From Deltaproteobacteria bacterium (GTDB lineage: Bacteria; Desulfobacterota; UBA8473): a stretch of DNA of 32,165 nt. Positions within the stretch are counted from its first letter, which is position 1; each line of letters begins with the position of its first letter. Made by a program: the position numbers and the translations under genes. Shown one piece after another: positions 8,937-18,537 of this stretch. The notes under the pieces were generated by a model, which saw nothing but the letters and a program-made list of their open reading frames with translations, was not told the DNA's origin and searched no databases. The DNA lies in NCBI GenBank assembly GCA_003599365.1, contig QZJR01000024.1, positions 1 to 32,165 on the forward strand. The letters run 5' to 3'.

Positions 8937-10463
8937 TTAAATGCCTGCCTGCCTGTCAACTTCAAATTGTTCCTGATGAAAATCATCTCTTACAGTTACA
9001 ACAATCCTTTTTCTATATTTTCTTTCTAATTCGTCAATTTCAGCTCTTTCCTCCTCCAATAGTAAGTTTGCAATACCGGGGTTTACAAAGACAAATATAG
9101 TGTTTCCCGGAGTCTCTCTTATTTCTCTTTTGATTTCCCTAAGGACCTCATTTAATACAGTTGTTTTGGATTTTATAAACCCTTTGCCCTCACAATAGTA
9201 ACAGGGTTCGCATAGAACGCCACTGAGATTGTCCCTGGTTCTTTTCCTGGTCATTTCTATCAGTCCCAGTTCAGAGATTTTAAGGATGTTGGTTTTCGCC
9301 CTATCCTTTTTAAGGGCTTCCCTTAAGGATTGGAAAACCTTTTCCTTACTGCTCTCCTTCTTCATATCTATAAAATCAATGATAATTATTCCACCGATAT
9401 TTCTAAGCCTCAATTGGTATGCAATCTCCTTAACTGCTTCTAGATTTGTTTTTAGTATGGTATCTTCAGGGTTTCTGCTGCCCACGTATTTTCCTGTGTT
9501 AACATCTATAGCAACCAGAGCTTCGGTTTCTTCAATTACTATATAGCCTCCGGACTTTAACCATACCTTGTTTCCCAATGCCCTTCCAATTTCAACCTCT
9601 ATTCCATATGCATCAAAGATAGGTTCATCGTTTTCGTAGAGTTCTACGGAGTGCTTCAGCTGGGGCATAAAGGTTTCAACAAATTCCAGTATCTTCTGGT
9701 ATTCGCCGGGAGAATCTACAACCAGCCTATCCACATCCTCGGTAAACAGATCGCGAATTGTTCTCATAATCATGTCTAAATCCCGGTGAATAAGACTGTA
9801 GGCAGGGGCGTTGTTTTTTTTATCCAGAATATTGTGCCAGAGCTTAAGTAGAAAATCCATGTCTGTAACTAAATCCTTTTCATTTTTCCCCTCACTCGCA
9901 GTTCGGACAATGGAACCGAACCCCGCCGGTTTGTTTTTTTGTACAATTTCCCTCAGTCGGGCTCTCTCTTTTTCATTTTCAATTCGACGGGATACACCCA
10001 CGTGGTCAACAGTGGGCATAAGCACTAAATAACGGCCCGGAAGGGATATATGGGATGAAACTCTAGCCCCTTTAGAACCGATGGGCTCCTTAGTAACCTG
10101 TACCAGTATTTCCTGTCCCTCATATAGCATATCCTCAATTTGAAGAGGTCGGTTAATAGCCGCCCAAAGACCATTTTCTAAATCAATTCCTGTCTCACCA
10201 TTTGGAATGTGGAGCATTTCTTCAAATTCTTCCAGATCAGAACAGACATCTGAAACGTAAAGGAAAGCGGCCTTGTCCAATCCTATATCTATAAATGCTG
10301 CCTGCATTCCCGGCAGTACCCTGACTACCTTTCCTTTATATATATTTCCAGAGGTTCCCATTTCTGTACGATGTTCGATGTACAGTTCAGCCAAGACCCC
10401 GTTTTCTAAAAGGGCAACCCTGGTTTCTTGCAAATTGGCGTTTATGATTAACTCTACTGACAT
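8937..10463 (-). CDS. rng: Ribonuclease G/E family endoribonuclease
   Basis: 508 aa; S1 domain GNIYKGKVVRVLPGMQAAFIDIGL; VAIDVNTGKYVG; IIIIDFIDMK; CxxC zinc link CEPCYYCEGKG. Confidence 0.94.
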   Translation of the reverse strand: MSVELIINANLQETRVALLENGVLAELYIEHRTEMGTSGNIYKGKVVRVLPGMQAAFIDIGLDKAAFLYVSDVCSDLEEFEEMLHIPNGETGIDLENGLWAAINRPLQIEDMLYEGQEILVQVTKEPIGSKGARVSSHISLPGRYLVLMPTVDHVGVSRRIENEKERARLREIVQKNKPAGFGSIVRTASEGKNEKDLVTDMDFLLKLWHNILDKKNNAPAYSLIHRDLDMIMRTIRDLFTEDVDRLVVDSPGEYQKILEFVETFMPQLKHSVELYENDEPIFDAYGIEVEIGRALGNKVWLKSGGYIVIEETEALVAIDVNTGKYVGSRNPEDTILKTNLEAVKEIAYQLRLRNIGGIIIIDFIDMKKESSKEKVFQSLREALKKDRAKTNILKISELGLIEMTRKRTRDNLSGVLCEPCYYCEGKGFIKSKTTVLNEVLREIKREIRETPGNTIFVFVNPGIANLLLEEERAEIDELERKYRKRIVVTVRDDFHQEQFEVDRQAGI

Positions 10464-10469
10464 TTGAGG

Positions 10470-13004
10470 TTATTTTCCTAATTCTGTTTCTGCTCTTAAG
10501 ATTCTTAAGAGCTTTACCTGTTTATCATCCAGGTTTAAAATATGCTCTACCAGCTTAAAAGGCTTTACATCCATTGCCATTCCAGGTCTGATACTGATTT
10601 CAAATGAAAGGTCATCTCCCAATTTGACATCTTCCACCATGAATCGAAGATCAACCTTTCGTATCCCCCCCCTTTTTTTATATAACACAAAGAGACTGTC
10701 TTTACTTAAAAAAGAGGCAACAGCCTCCTTCAGGTTATTGCCATCTGAGGAAAGGGCCTTTATCTGTTTGTCTGGAAAGACCAAGTATTTTATGTTTCTA
10801 ATATTATCAGATATCGGATTGGATTTCAAGGTAATTTCCCAACAATTCAAAATCTTCAATCCTGGTGGAAGCTCTTTATTCAGTCTCTTCTTAAACTCAT
10901 CAGGCGCTATATATCCTTCGATTTCTATATCAACATACTCTGATAAGCTCTCAATACCGACAGGTAAAGCTCCTCCAAAGATTATCCTGGGCAGTGGGTG
11001 AAAACCTTTTGAATATTTCACAGAGATTTTTGCCCTTCTTACAGCTCTTAAGAAAACATTGATCAGTTCCAGATGGCTCAGGAATCTCGCATCGTCCAGT
11101 TTAGAAAACTGTAGTCTATACTTTAGGTATGACCTTACTGCCTGTTGCCGATTCAGGTATTCTAACGGCTCTCTCCTGGGCACGGGACTGGATATTACCA
11201 TTTCGATGTTTTTATTATCGCAGACTCCGCAATTATTACAACCTTCAGTTCGGCAATCCGGGGTTAATACTGTATTTAGTCCCCTCTCCCTTTCCTTTGC
11301 AAGGAACTCCTTGCTAACCAGGCAGTCCAGATGATCCCAGGGAAGAGCTTCATCATAAATAAGCTTTCGCCTGTTATAGAAATCCATGTCCAATCGGGCA
11401 TCCATGAATGCCTTCTCCCACAGATCGTATCTGAAGTGTTCGCTCCAGCCGTCAAGACGGCAACCATACCTTTGAGCATTAATCAGAACCTTACTTAACC
11501 GTCTGTCCCCTCTGGAGAAGATACCCTCCAGGATGCTCAATCTTGGATCCTGCCATTTGAGGCTCAGCCTCTTACCGTTCAGTTTATCTTTTAGAAAGTT
11601 ATGCTTTTCCAACATTTCTTCAAGATTAATCTGGGGTTCCCATTGAAACGGTGTTTGTGGTTTGGGCACAAAGGTGGAGACGCTGACTGTTACATTGCTT
11701 GGAGTGTTTAGACCTTTCCCGCATGAAAGTATTTTTCTGGAAAGATCAACTATTCCCTCAACATCCTCCTCCGTCTCGGTAGGCAGCCCGATCATAAAAT
11801 AGAGTTTGATAGATTTCCAACCGGCGGCAAACACGTTTTTGGCTGTAGCCAAAATATCTTTCTCTGTAATTCCTTTATTGATGGCATCCCTTAATCTCTG
11901 TGTACCGGCTTCAGGGGCGATAGTGATTCCAGTCTTTCGTACCCTCTTTATCTCATTGATCAGCTCCTGGGTAAGGGTTTCAGGCCTCAAAGAGGGAAGA
12001 GATACGGCTATGTTTTCCTTTGAATATCTGCACATTAAATCTGCCATGAGATCAGAGATGCAGGAATAGTCACCGGTATTCAGGGAAAGCAAGGATATCT
12101 CGTCCTGTCCGGTTTTATCCATTGCTTTTTTTACTATCTTTTTGATCGCATCTTCTGATCTTTCCCGAACAGGACGATATGTCATCCCTGCCTGACAGAA
12201 ACGACAGCCTCTGGTGCAGCCCCTGGCAATCTCGAGACTCACTCTATCATGAATAATCTTCATGAAAGGGACGATTAATTTAGTAGGATAGTCTACACTG
12301 TTGAGATCAGAAACCACTCTCTTTTTAATGGTCGAATAATTTTCTCTGAAAGGTACAATCTTCTCAATTGTTCCATCGCTGTGGTACTTTACATCGAAGA
12401 ATGAAGGTATATAGATTCCCTGGATCTTCGACAGATCTCTATACAGGTCTTCTTTTTCTCCGCCGTTCTTTTTCCAATCTTTAAAGCAATCACAGACTTC
12501 CAGAATAACCTCCTCTCCATCGCCAAGGACTATGACATCGAGAAAATCGGCTACCGGTTCGGGATTGAAGGAGCAGGAACCCCCGGCTATAATCAATGGC
12601 CGGCTTTTGTCCCGATCCTTTGCCAGAAAAGGTATCCCGGAGAGGTCTAACATGTTTAGAATATTGGTGTAAGAGAGTTCGTATGGAAGAGTAAATCCAA
12701 TGATGTCAAAGTCTTTTAAGGGGAGAGAAGATTCAAGAGAGGAGAGAGGAATCCCTTTTGTCCTTAAGAGCTCTTCCATATCTGCCCATGGAGCGTAAAC
12801 CCTCTCAGCAGCGATATCCTCTCTCTTGTTAAGGATGTCATAGAGAATCTGAAACCCTACATACGACATACCGATCTCGTAAACGTCCGGGAATGCCAGG
12901 GCGAAAGTCAGGTCTACACCCTTTAAGTCCTTGTGAACGGAGTTGACCTCATTTCCCAGATAACGGGTTAATTTGCTGACCAGCGGAAGAAATTCTTTTA
13001 CCAT
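10470..13004 (-). CDS. TIGR03960-type B12-binding-like/radical SAM protein with C-terminal DUF2344 domain
   Basis: 844 aa; radical SAM CTRGCRFCQAG; C-terminal LKYRLQFSKLDDARFLSHLELINVFLRAVRRAKISVKYSKGFHP. Confidence 0.9.
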   Translation of the reverse strand: MVKEFLPLVSKLTRYLGNEVNSVHKDLKGVDLTFALAFPDVYEIGMSYVGFQILYDILNKREDIAAERVYAPWADMEELLRTKGIPLSSLESSLPLKDFDIIGFTLPYELSYTNILNMLDLSGIPFLAKDRDKSRPLIIAGGSCSFNPEPVADFLDVIVLGDGEEVILEVCDCFKDWKKNGGEKEDLYRDLSKIQGIYIPSFFDVKYHSDGTIEKIVPFRENYSTIKKRVVSDLNSVDYPTKLIVPFMKIIHDRVSLEIARGCTRGCRFCQAGMTYRPVRERSEDAIKKIVKKAMDKTGQDEISLLSLNTGDYSCISDLMADLMCRYSKENIAVSLPSLRPETLTQELINEIKRVRKTGITIAPEAGTQRLRDAINKGITEKDILATAKNVFAAGWKSIKLYFMIGLPTETEEDVEGIVDLSRKILSCGKGLNTPSNVTVSVSTFVPKPQTPFQWEPQINLEEMLEKHNFLKDKLNGKRLSLKWQDPRLSILEGIFSRGDRRLSKVLINAQRYGCRLDGWSEHFRYDLWEKAFMDARLDMDFYNRRKLIYDEALPWDHLDCLVSKEFLAKERERGLNTVLTPDCRTEGCNNCGVCDNKNIEMVISSPVPRREPLEYLNRQQAVRSYLKYRLQFSKLDDARFLSHLELINVFLRAVRRAKISVKYSKGFHPLPRIIFGGALPVGIESLSEYVDIEIEGYIAPDEFKKRLNKELPPGLKILNCWEITLKSNPISDNIRNIKYLVFPDKQIKALSSDGNNLKEAVASFLSKDSLFVLYKKRGGIRKVDLRFMVEDVKLGDDLSFEISIRPGMAMDVKPFKLVEHILNLDDKQVKLLRILRAETELGK

Positions 13005-13133
13005 CGGGTTTCCTTTTCTGTGTAAGAATATTAGTAATATGAGCGTTATTTGCTTTTTGGATTAAGCCACATTTGTCTTTCTTTGTCAAGGTGATGCAGC
13101 CTCAATTTTTAAGTACTTGGAAGATTTTAACTT

Positions 13134-13147
13134 CAAGTTGCAAGTTG
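13134..13147. repeat. Short tandem heptad CAAGTTG x2
   Basis: CAAGTTGCAAGTTG in the intergenic region at the left edge of the island. Confidence 0.5.
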
Positions 13148-13220
13148 TGGTGTTTATGTGGTAAAGTACAGGAAAGTATGGAATAAGTTGTTATACGATA
13201 GCGTTTAAAAGAATTATGCA

Positions 13221-14639
13221 ATGAAATTTCAAATACTTCCGAAAGATAAATGCCCCTGTGGCTCTGGAAATGAATACAGGAAATGCCATTCTCCTAAGAG
13301 AGATAGATCTGACAATAATATGTGGAAGGGGCCTGGATACAAACAGGTTATCTATTTTGGGGATAAAAAAACTGTCAGTGGGTTTCACTTTGATAAAGCT
13401 AAAAGGGGAGAGTTTAAACTTCTTAGAGATGATGACAGAATCCCTTTACCTAGATTTTTCTGTGTAGATGATTCTATTTTAGAATGCAAAGCTATTGTCA
13501 GATACCTATCTATTTCAGTTGAGAACAATACTATTAAGTTTGTTGGCTCAGTGGGTATAAATTGCAATTTGCAATCAGAAATCCCAATTTTAATTGGCTG
13601 CTCCGATATCAATTCGATTAAGAAATTTGAGGCAAACTTTGCAGGAAAACCCATTTCTTATGAAAGAGGAGTATGGAGCATTTATATAGGAGAGGATGAA
13701 AACCCTATCGCCCGTATTAAAAAGCAGCCACAGTGGTTTCGTTACTTGTATGCCTCTGGATATTTAGTTGAGGCGGAGGCAACTGGGGAAATAAACTTTA
13801 GTCTATATGCTAATATAAAAGGTTTTAACCTTTTTACCTTAGCCATGCCTTTTGGTGAAATAGAAATTCCACACCCACAGATTTCTGTCCTAGACCATCA
13901 AACTACATGTCAATTTGAGATCGAAAAGGAAAGAGTGTCTTGGGACCTTATATTACATCAAGATATTTTCAGCGAAAAGAAAAGAGCAAGAAAAGACTCG
14001 AGATTATTCCTTGGTTTTAAAAAGGACGAAGGCGTTGATTTTGAAGATTTCGATGAAAGTGTTCGAAAGCATTTTTTAAACCCAATAAAATTGCGTATTG
14101 GCGTATCGACCCCCGATTTGAGCACTATCATTGGAAAATTCAATGAAATTCTTGATAGAACAATCCGGACAATTTCAGAGGACGGGGGATTCCTATTCGA
14201 GGAAACATCAAATCGAATTCTTGAAGCAGATTTCAGAGATTATGTGCTGACAGTACTAAAAAGCTCTGGCTATTATGCCATTGCCGAACCCTCAAGGAGA
14301 GGAGGGTTTATAGATATTCTGTTAAAAAAAGGTGAATCAGAAAGCATAATCGAGTTTAAAGTATGGGGCCGACGTAAATATAAAGAAGTCATAAAACAGG
14401 TTCTTGACTATGGAACACCTTGGACAACCGAATATGCGACGGTGATAATAAATCCTAACAAAGGTTCAATACTCGATAAATTTGTGGATAATGCAAGGAA
14501 AGCCCCGGGATTCAAATACATTAGCGATGAAAATCAAGACCCAACAGCCCTCCAGAAATTAACCAGTAGTCATTATTTAACGAAATGGGATAGGCATATA
14601 GTAGTAAGTCACCTCATTATAAATACGACAATGTTGTGA
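13221..14639 (+). CDS. SEC-C motif protein with C-terminal PD-(D/E)XK-like nuclease domain
   Basis: 472 aa; N-terminal DKCPCGSGNEYRKCH; C-terminal FRDYVLTVLKSSGYYAIAEPSRRGGFIDILLKKGESESIIEFKVWGRRKYKEVIKQVLDY (D...ExK...Q). Confidence 0.75.
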   Translation: MKFQILPKDKCPCGSGNEYRKCHSPKRDRSDNNMWKGPGYKQVIYFGDKKTVSGFHFDKAKRGEFKLLRDDDRIPLPRFFCVDDSILECKAIVRYLSISVENNTIKFVGSVGINCNLQSEIPILIGCSDINSIKKFEANFAGKPISYERGVWSIYIGEDENPIARIKKQPQWFRYLYASGYLVEAEATGEINFSLYANIKGFNLFTLAMPFGEIEIPHPQISVLDHQTTCQFEIEKERVSWDLILHQDIFSEKKRARKDSRLFLGFKKDEGVDFEDFDESVRKHFLNPIKLRIGVSTPDLSTIIGKFNEILDRTIRTISEDGGFLFEETSNRILEADFRDYVLTVLKSSGYYAIAEPSRRGGFIDILLKKGESESIIEFKVWGRRKYKEVIKQVLDYGTPWTTEYATVIINPNKGSILDKFVDNARKAPGFKYISDENQDPTALQKLTSSHYLTKWDRHIVVSHLIINTTML

Positions 14640-14685
14640 TTTTTATCTTTAAATATCGGTAAATCGTATAATCATGTACTGAATG

Positions 14686-14730
14686 CCGGCTGGGATTTAG
14701 CTGGTGCTCACCCCCAGCCGGTCAGCACCA
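14686..14730. other. Interleaved inverted repeats (pseudoknot or mutually exclusive hairpin topology)
   Basis: CCGGCTGGG 14686-14694 / CCCAGCCGG 14713-14721 and TGGTGCT 14702-14708 / AGCACCA 14724-14730. Confidence 0.75.
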
Positions 14731-14807
14731 CGTTATATGCAAAGAAAGATGATCGAGTGTCCGTGTACTCGCAAAATAGAGACCTAATTTATAAAAGGGA
14801 TTGATAC

Positions 14808-16283
14808 ATGACCAAAAAAGAGCTTGAAGACTATCTCTGGGGTGCAGCCAATATTTTACGCGGAATGATTGATGCCGCCGACTTTAAGCAGTATATTTTC
14901 CCTTTGCTGTTTTTTAAGCGCATCAGCGATGTATGGGATGAGGAATATCAAACAGCGTTGAATGAAAGCGGAAACGATCTCGACTACGCCTTGTTCCGTG
15001 AAAACCACAGGTTTCAGATACCAAAGGGCTGCCATTGGGAAGATGTGCGAAAGAAAACCGTTGATGTTGGAGCTGCCCTTCAAAAAGCTATCAGCGGTAT
15101 TGAAAAAGCCAACTTTGAAATGCTGCATGATGTTTTCGGCGATGCACAGTGGACGAATAAGCGCCGGATGAGTGATGAGAAAATGCTCGACCTTATTGAG
15201 CATTTCAGCCGGATGAATTTAACGGTCAGTAATGTCCCTCACGACGTCATGGGTGAAGGCTACGAATACCTGATTAAAAAATTTGCAGATGACAGCGGAC
15301 ATACCGCAGCCGAGTTTTATACGAACCGCACAGTCGTAAAACTCATGACCCAGATTACCGACCCTCAAAGCGGTGAAAGCATCTATGACCCTACCTGCGG
15401 AAGCGGCGGTATTTTGCTCTCAAGCGTGCTGCACCTAAAAGAACGAGGCAAGGAATACCGTAATTTAAAGTTATACGGACAGGAGCTGAATCTGATTACA
15501 TCCGCCATTGCCCGTATCAATATGTTTATGCATAATGTGGATGGGTTTCTGATAGTTCAGGGTGATACACTTGATAATCCTCAAATACTGGAAAATGATG
15601 AACTCAAGCAGTTTGATGTAATAATGGCAAATCCGCCATACAGTGTAAAGCGCTGGAATCAGAAAAAATGGATGAACGACCCTTTTGGAAGAAACATCTG
15701 GGGTACGCCACCTCAAGGTTGTGCTGATTATGCTTTTCAACAGCATATTATGAAAAGTCTAAGACCAAATACCGGTAGAAGCGTGGTTCTCTGGCCTCAC
15801 GGCGTATTGTTTAGAGATGCGGAAAGCAATATACGCAAACGCATGATTGAAGAAGATTATGTGGATGCGGTAATTGGCTTGGGCAAAAACCTTTTCTACA
15901 ACAGCAGCATGGAAAGCTGCCTGCTGGTTTGCAGAATGAATAAGCCGAAAGAGAGAAAAGGCAAAATCATATTTATTGATGCCAAAGAAGAATTGCGGAT
16001 TGAAAGAACAAATGCCTGGCTGGAGCCGCCGCATATTAAAAAGATTGCTGATGCCTATTGGAAATTTAAAGATGACGAAGGTTTTGCCAAAGTAATGAAC
16101 AATACGGAAGTGTTGGAAAACTACGGGAACCTGAGCTTACAACTCTATGTAAAACAGGCAAACAACTCCATTGAACACGATACTGGTAAACTGATTGAGG
16201 ATATTAAAGCAGGGCAGAAACAGATCAGTGCTTCGCTTGAAAATTTATTTACTGAACTAAAAAATATTGGAATTGAGGTATGA
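14808..16283 (+). CDS. hsdM: Type I restriction-modification system DNA methyltransferase subunit
   Basis: 491 aa; AEFYTNRTVVKLM, YDPTCGSGGILL and catalytic MANPPYS. Confidence 0.96.
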   Translation: MTKKELEDYLWGAANILRGMIDAADFKQYIFPLLFFKRISDVWDEEYQTALNESGNDLDYALFRENHRFQIPKGCHWEDVRKKTVDVGAALQKAISGIEKANFEMLHDVFGDAQWTNKRRMSDEKMLDLIEHFSRMNLTVSNVPHDVMGEGYEYLIKKFADDSGHTAAEFYTNRTVVKLMTQITDPQSGESIYDPTCGSGGILLSSVLHLKERGKEYRNLKLYGQELNLITSAIARINMFMHNVDGFLIVQGDTLDNPQILENDELKQFDVIMANPPYSVKRWNQKKWMNDPFGRNIWGTPPQGCADYAFQQHIMKSLRPNTGRSVVLWPHGVLFRDAESNIRKRMIEEDYVDAVIGLGKNLFYNSSMESCLLVCRMNKPKERKGKIIFIDAKEELRIERTNAWLEPPHIKKIADAYWKFKDDEGFAKVMNNTEVLENYGNLSLQLYVKQANNSIEHDTGKLIEDIKAGQKQISASLENLFTELKNIGIEV

Positions 16284-17296
16284 CTAAGGAAATAGTCCCA
16301 AGTAATCTATATTTAAAAATTGCCGAACTTTTACAAACTGCAAGGCAAACAGTAATACGTACTGTAAATCAAACAATGGTTTACACCTATTATGAAATTG
16401 GGAGGATGATTGTAGAGGATGAACAGCAAGGGAAAGAGAGGGCCGAATATGGCAAGCAGGTATTAGAAGATTTATCCCAAAAATTGACACAAAATTTTGG
16501 TAAAGGATTTTCTGTAGTTAATTTACGACAAATGCGAGCTTTTTATCTAACTTACTCAATTCAGCAGACGGTTTCTGCTGAATTACAAGCACCTCGTTTT
16601 CAATTATCCTGGTCGCATTATCTTAAACTGATGCGGATTGAAAACCACGATGAGCGAAGTTTTTATGAAATAGAATGTGTTACAAACAATTGGTCGCTTA
16701 AAGAATTGCAACGACAATTTGACACCGCTTTATATGAACGATTGGCTTTGAGTAGGGATAAAAAGGGCATTAAACAATTGGCACAGCAGGGGCATCTTAT
16801 TGAAAAACCTTCCGATGCAATAAAGGATCCTTATATTTTAGAGTTTCTTGGTTTGCCCGAACATCACCATTATTCTGAAACCGTATTAGAACAGGAAATT
16901 TTCGACAAATTAGAGCATTTTTTACTCGAACTCGGTAAGGGCTTTACTTTTGTCGGAAGACAGGTTCGTTTTACTTTTGATGAAAAACATTTTCATGTTG
17001 ATCTGGTGTTTTATAACAGACTTTTAAAGTGCTTTGTTCTGATAGATTTGAAAATTGGTGAGCTTAGTCATCAGGATCTTGGTCAGATGCAGATGTATGT
17101 CAATTACTATGACCGTTTTGTAAAACTCCCCGACGAAAATAAAACCGTAGGTATTGTACTTTGCCGCGACAAAAACGAAACCCTTGTTGAAATTACTCTG
17201 CCGGAAGATAATGACCAGATCTTTGCCAGCCGCTACCGGACAGTATTGCCGGACAAACAAGCGTTTATTGAGCTTTTGAATGAGAGTGAAGCATGA
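16280..17296 (+). CDS. YhcG/DUF1016 family PD-(D/E)XK nuclease domain protein
   Basis: 338 aa; DUF1016 N-terminal YYEIGRMIVEDEQQGKERAEYGKQVLEDLSQKL; C-terminal HVDLVFYNRLLKCFVLIDLKIG...Q.QMYVNYYD; ATGA overlaps with hsdM and hsdS. Confidence 0.92.
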   Translation: MTKEIVPSNLYLKIAELLQTARQTVIRTVNQTMVYTYYEIGRMIVEDEQQGKERAEYGKQVLEDLSQKLTQNFGKGFSVVNLRQMRAFYLTYSIQQTVSAELQAPRFQLSWSHYLKLMRIENHDERSFYEIECVTNNWSLKELQRQFDTALYERLALSRDKKGIKQLAQQGHLIEKPSDAIKDPYILEFLGLPEHHHYSETVLEQEIFDKLEHFLLELGKGFTFVGRQVRFTFDEKHFHVDLVFYNRLLKCFVLIDLKIGELSHQDLGQMQMYVNYYDRFVKLPDENKTVGIVLCRDKNETLVEITLPEDNDQIFASRYRTVLPDKQAFIELLNESEA

Positions 17297-18441
17297 AGTT
17301 GAGAAAGGATAAATGGGGAAAGGTTAAATTTGAACAACTATGTTTCAATATTTCTGAAAGGGTAGAACCCAATAATACTTCCCTTGATAAATATATCGGC
17401 CTTGAACATTTAGATTCAGGGAAAATTAAGATTGATAGATTTGGGCAACCAGATGAGGTGATTGGAACAAAATTAAAAAGTTACAAAGGCGATATTATAT
17501 TTGGAAAACGAAGGGCGTATCAAAGAAAAGCAGCAGTTGCAGACTTTGATGCTATTTGTTCAGCACACTCAATGGTTTTAAGAGCCAATGAACAAAATAT
17601 AAATAGGCATTATTTTTTACATTTTATACACTCTGATTTGTTTATGAATAGGGCTGTTGAAATCTCAGAAGGGTCTTTGTCTCCAACTATAAAATGGAAG
17701 ACATTAGCAGCTCAAAAATTTCCCCTTCCCCCTCTCGAAGAGCAAAAACAAATCGCCGCTCTTTTTCAATCCATAGAAACCGCTATCGAACGGGTTGAGG
17801 GGCAGGAGAAGAATTTGTTGAAGTTGAAAAATCAACTACTTCGTGAACTGTTTGGTGAGATGCTACAATTTGGCAACTATCTGAATAGAAATGATTTTGA
17901 GAAAATTAAGTTTGAAAAGATTGCGTTAAACATTTCTGAAAGAGTAGAGCCCCAAAAGACAACCCTGGATACTTATGTCGGATTGGAACATCTAGACCCT
18001 GATAGTCTTGTTGTTGCAAGAACAGGGAAACCGGGTGATGTAATCGGCACAAAATTAAAAATCTATAAAGGCGATATCATATTTGGGAAACGTAGAGCCT
18101 ATCAGCGCAAAGTTGCTGTTTCACATTTTGATGGAATTGCATCTGCCCATAGTATGATTTTAAGAGCCAATGAAAAACACATTGAAAAAGAGTTTCTTCC
18201 TTATTTTATGCAATCGGATGTTTTTATGAACAGAGCCGTTCAAATTTCTGAAGGCTCTCTATCGCCAACAATCAAATGGAAGACATTAGCATCACAAGAG
18301 TTTTATTTGCCCAAGAAAGAAAAACAAAAGGAATTAACCAAAGTGTTTAAACAATTTGGTACTACACGGGACCAACTCAAGCATCAAAAAACCACGCTCA
18401 AAAATCTGAAGCAAAAACTATTAAGCGATATTTTAGGGTAG
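17293..18441 (+). CDS. hsdS: Type I restriction-modification specificity subunit with two near-identical TRDs
   Basis: 382 aa; two copies of NISERVEP...GTKLK.YKGDIIFGKRRAYQRK...ISEGSLSPTIKWKTLA. Confidence 0.94.
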   Translation: MKLRKDKWGKVKFEQLCFNISERVEPNNTSLDKYIGLEHLDSGKIKIDRFGQPDEVIGTKLKSYKGDIIFGKRRAYQRKAAVADFDAICSAHSMVLRANEQNINRHYFLHFIHSDLFMNRAVEISEGSLSPTIKWKTLAAQKFPLPPLEEQKQIAALFQSIETAIERVEGQEKNLLKLKNQLLRELFGEMLQFGNYLNRNDFEKIKFEKIALNISERVEPQKTTLDTYVGLEHLDPDSLVVARTGKPGDVIGTKLKIYKGDIIFGKRRAYQRKVAVSHFDGIASAHSMILRANEKHIEKEFLPYFMQSDVFMNRAVQISEGSLSPTIKWKTLASQEFYLPKKEKQKELTKVFKQFGTTRDQLKHQKTTLKNLKQKLLSDILG

Positions 18442-18537
18442 CCCTGTGAAAACGCCTATGTCAAAGTCACGGATCATTTTGTTGAGGCCAACAAGATGAT
18501 CTAACTTAGAAAAGGATATAAAAAAGGGGTCAGCAAT

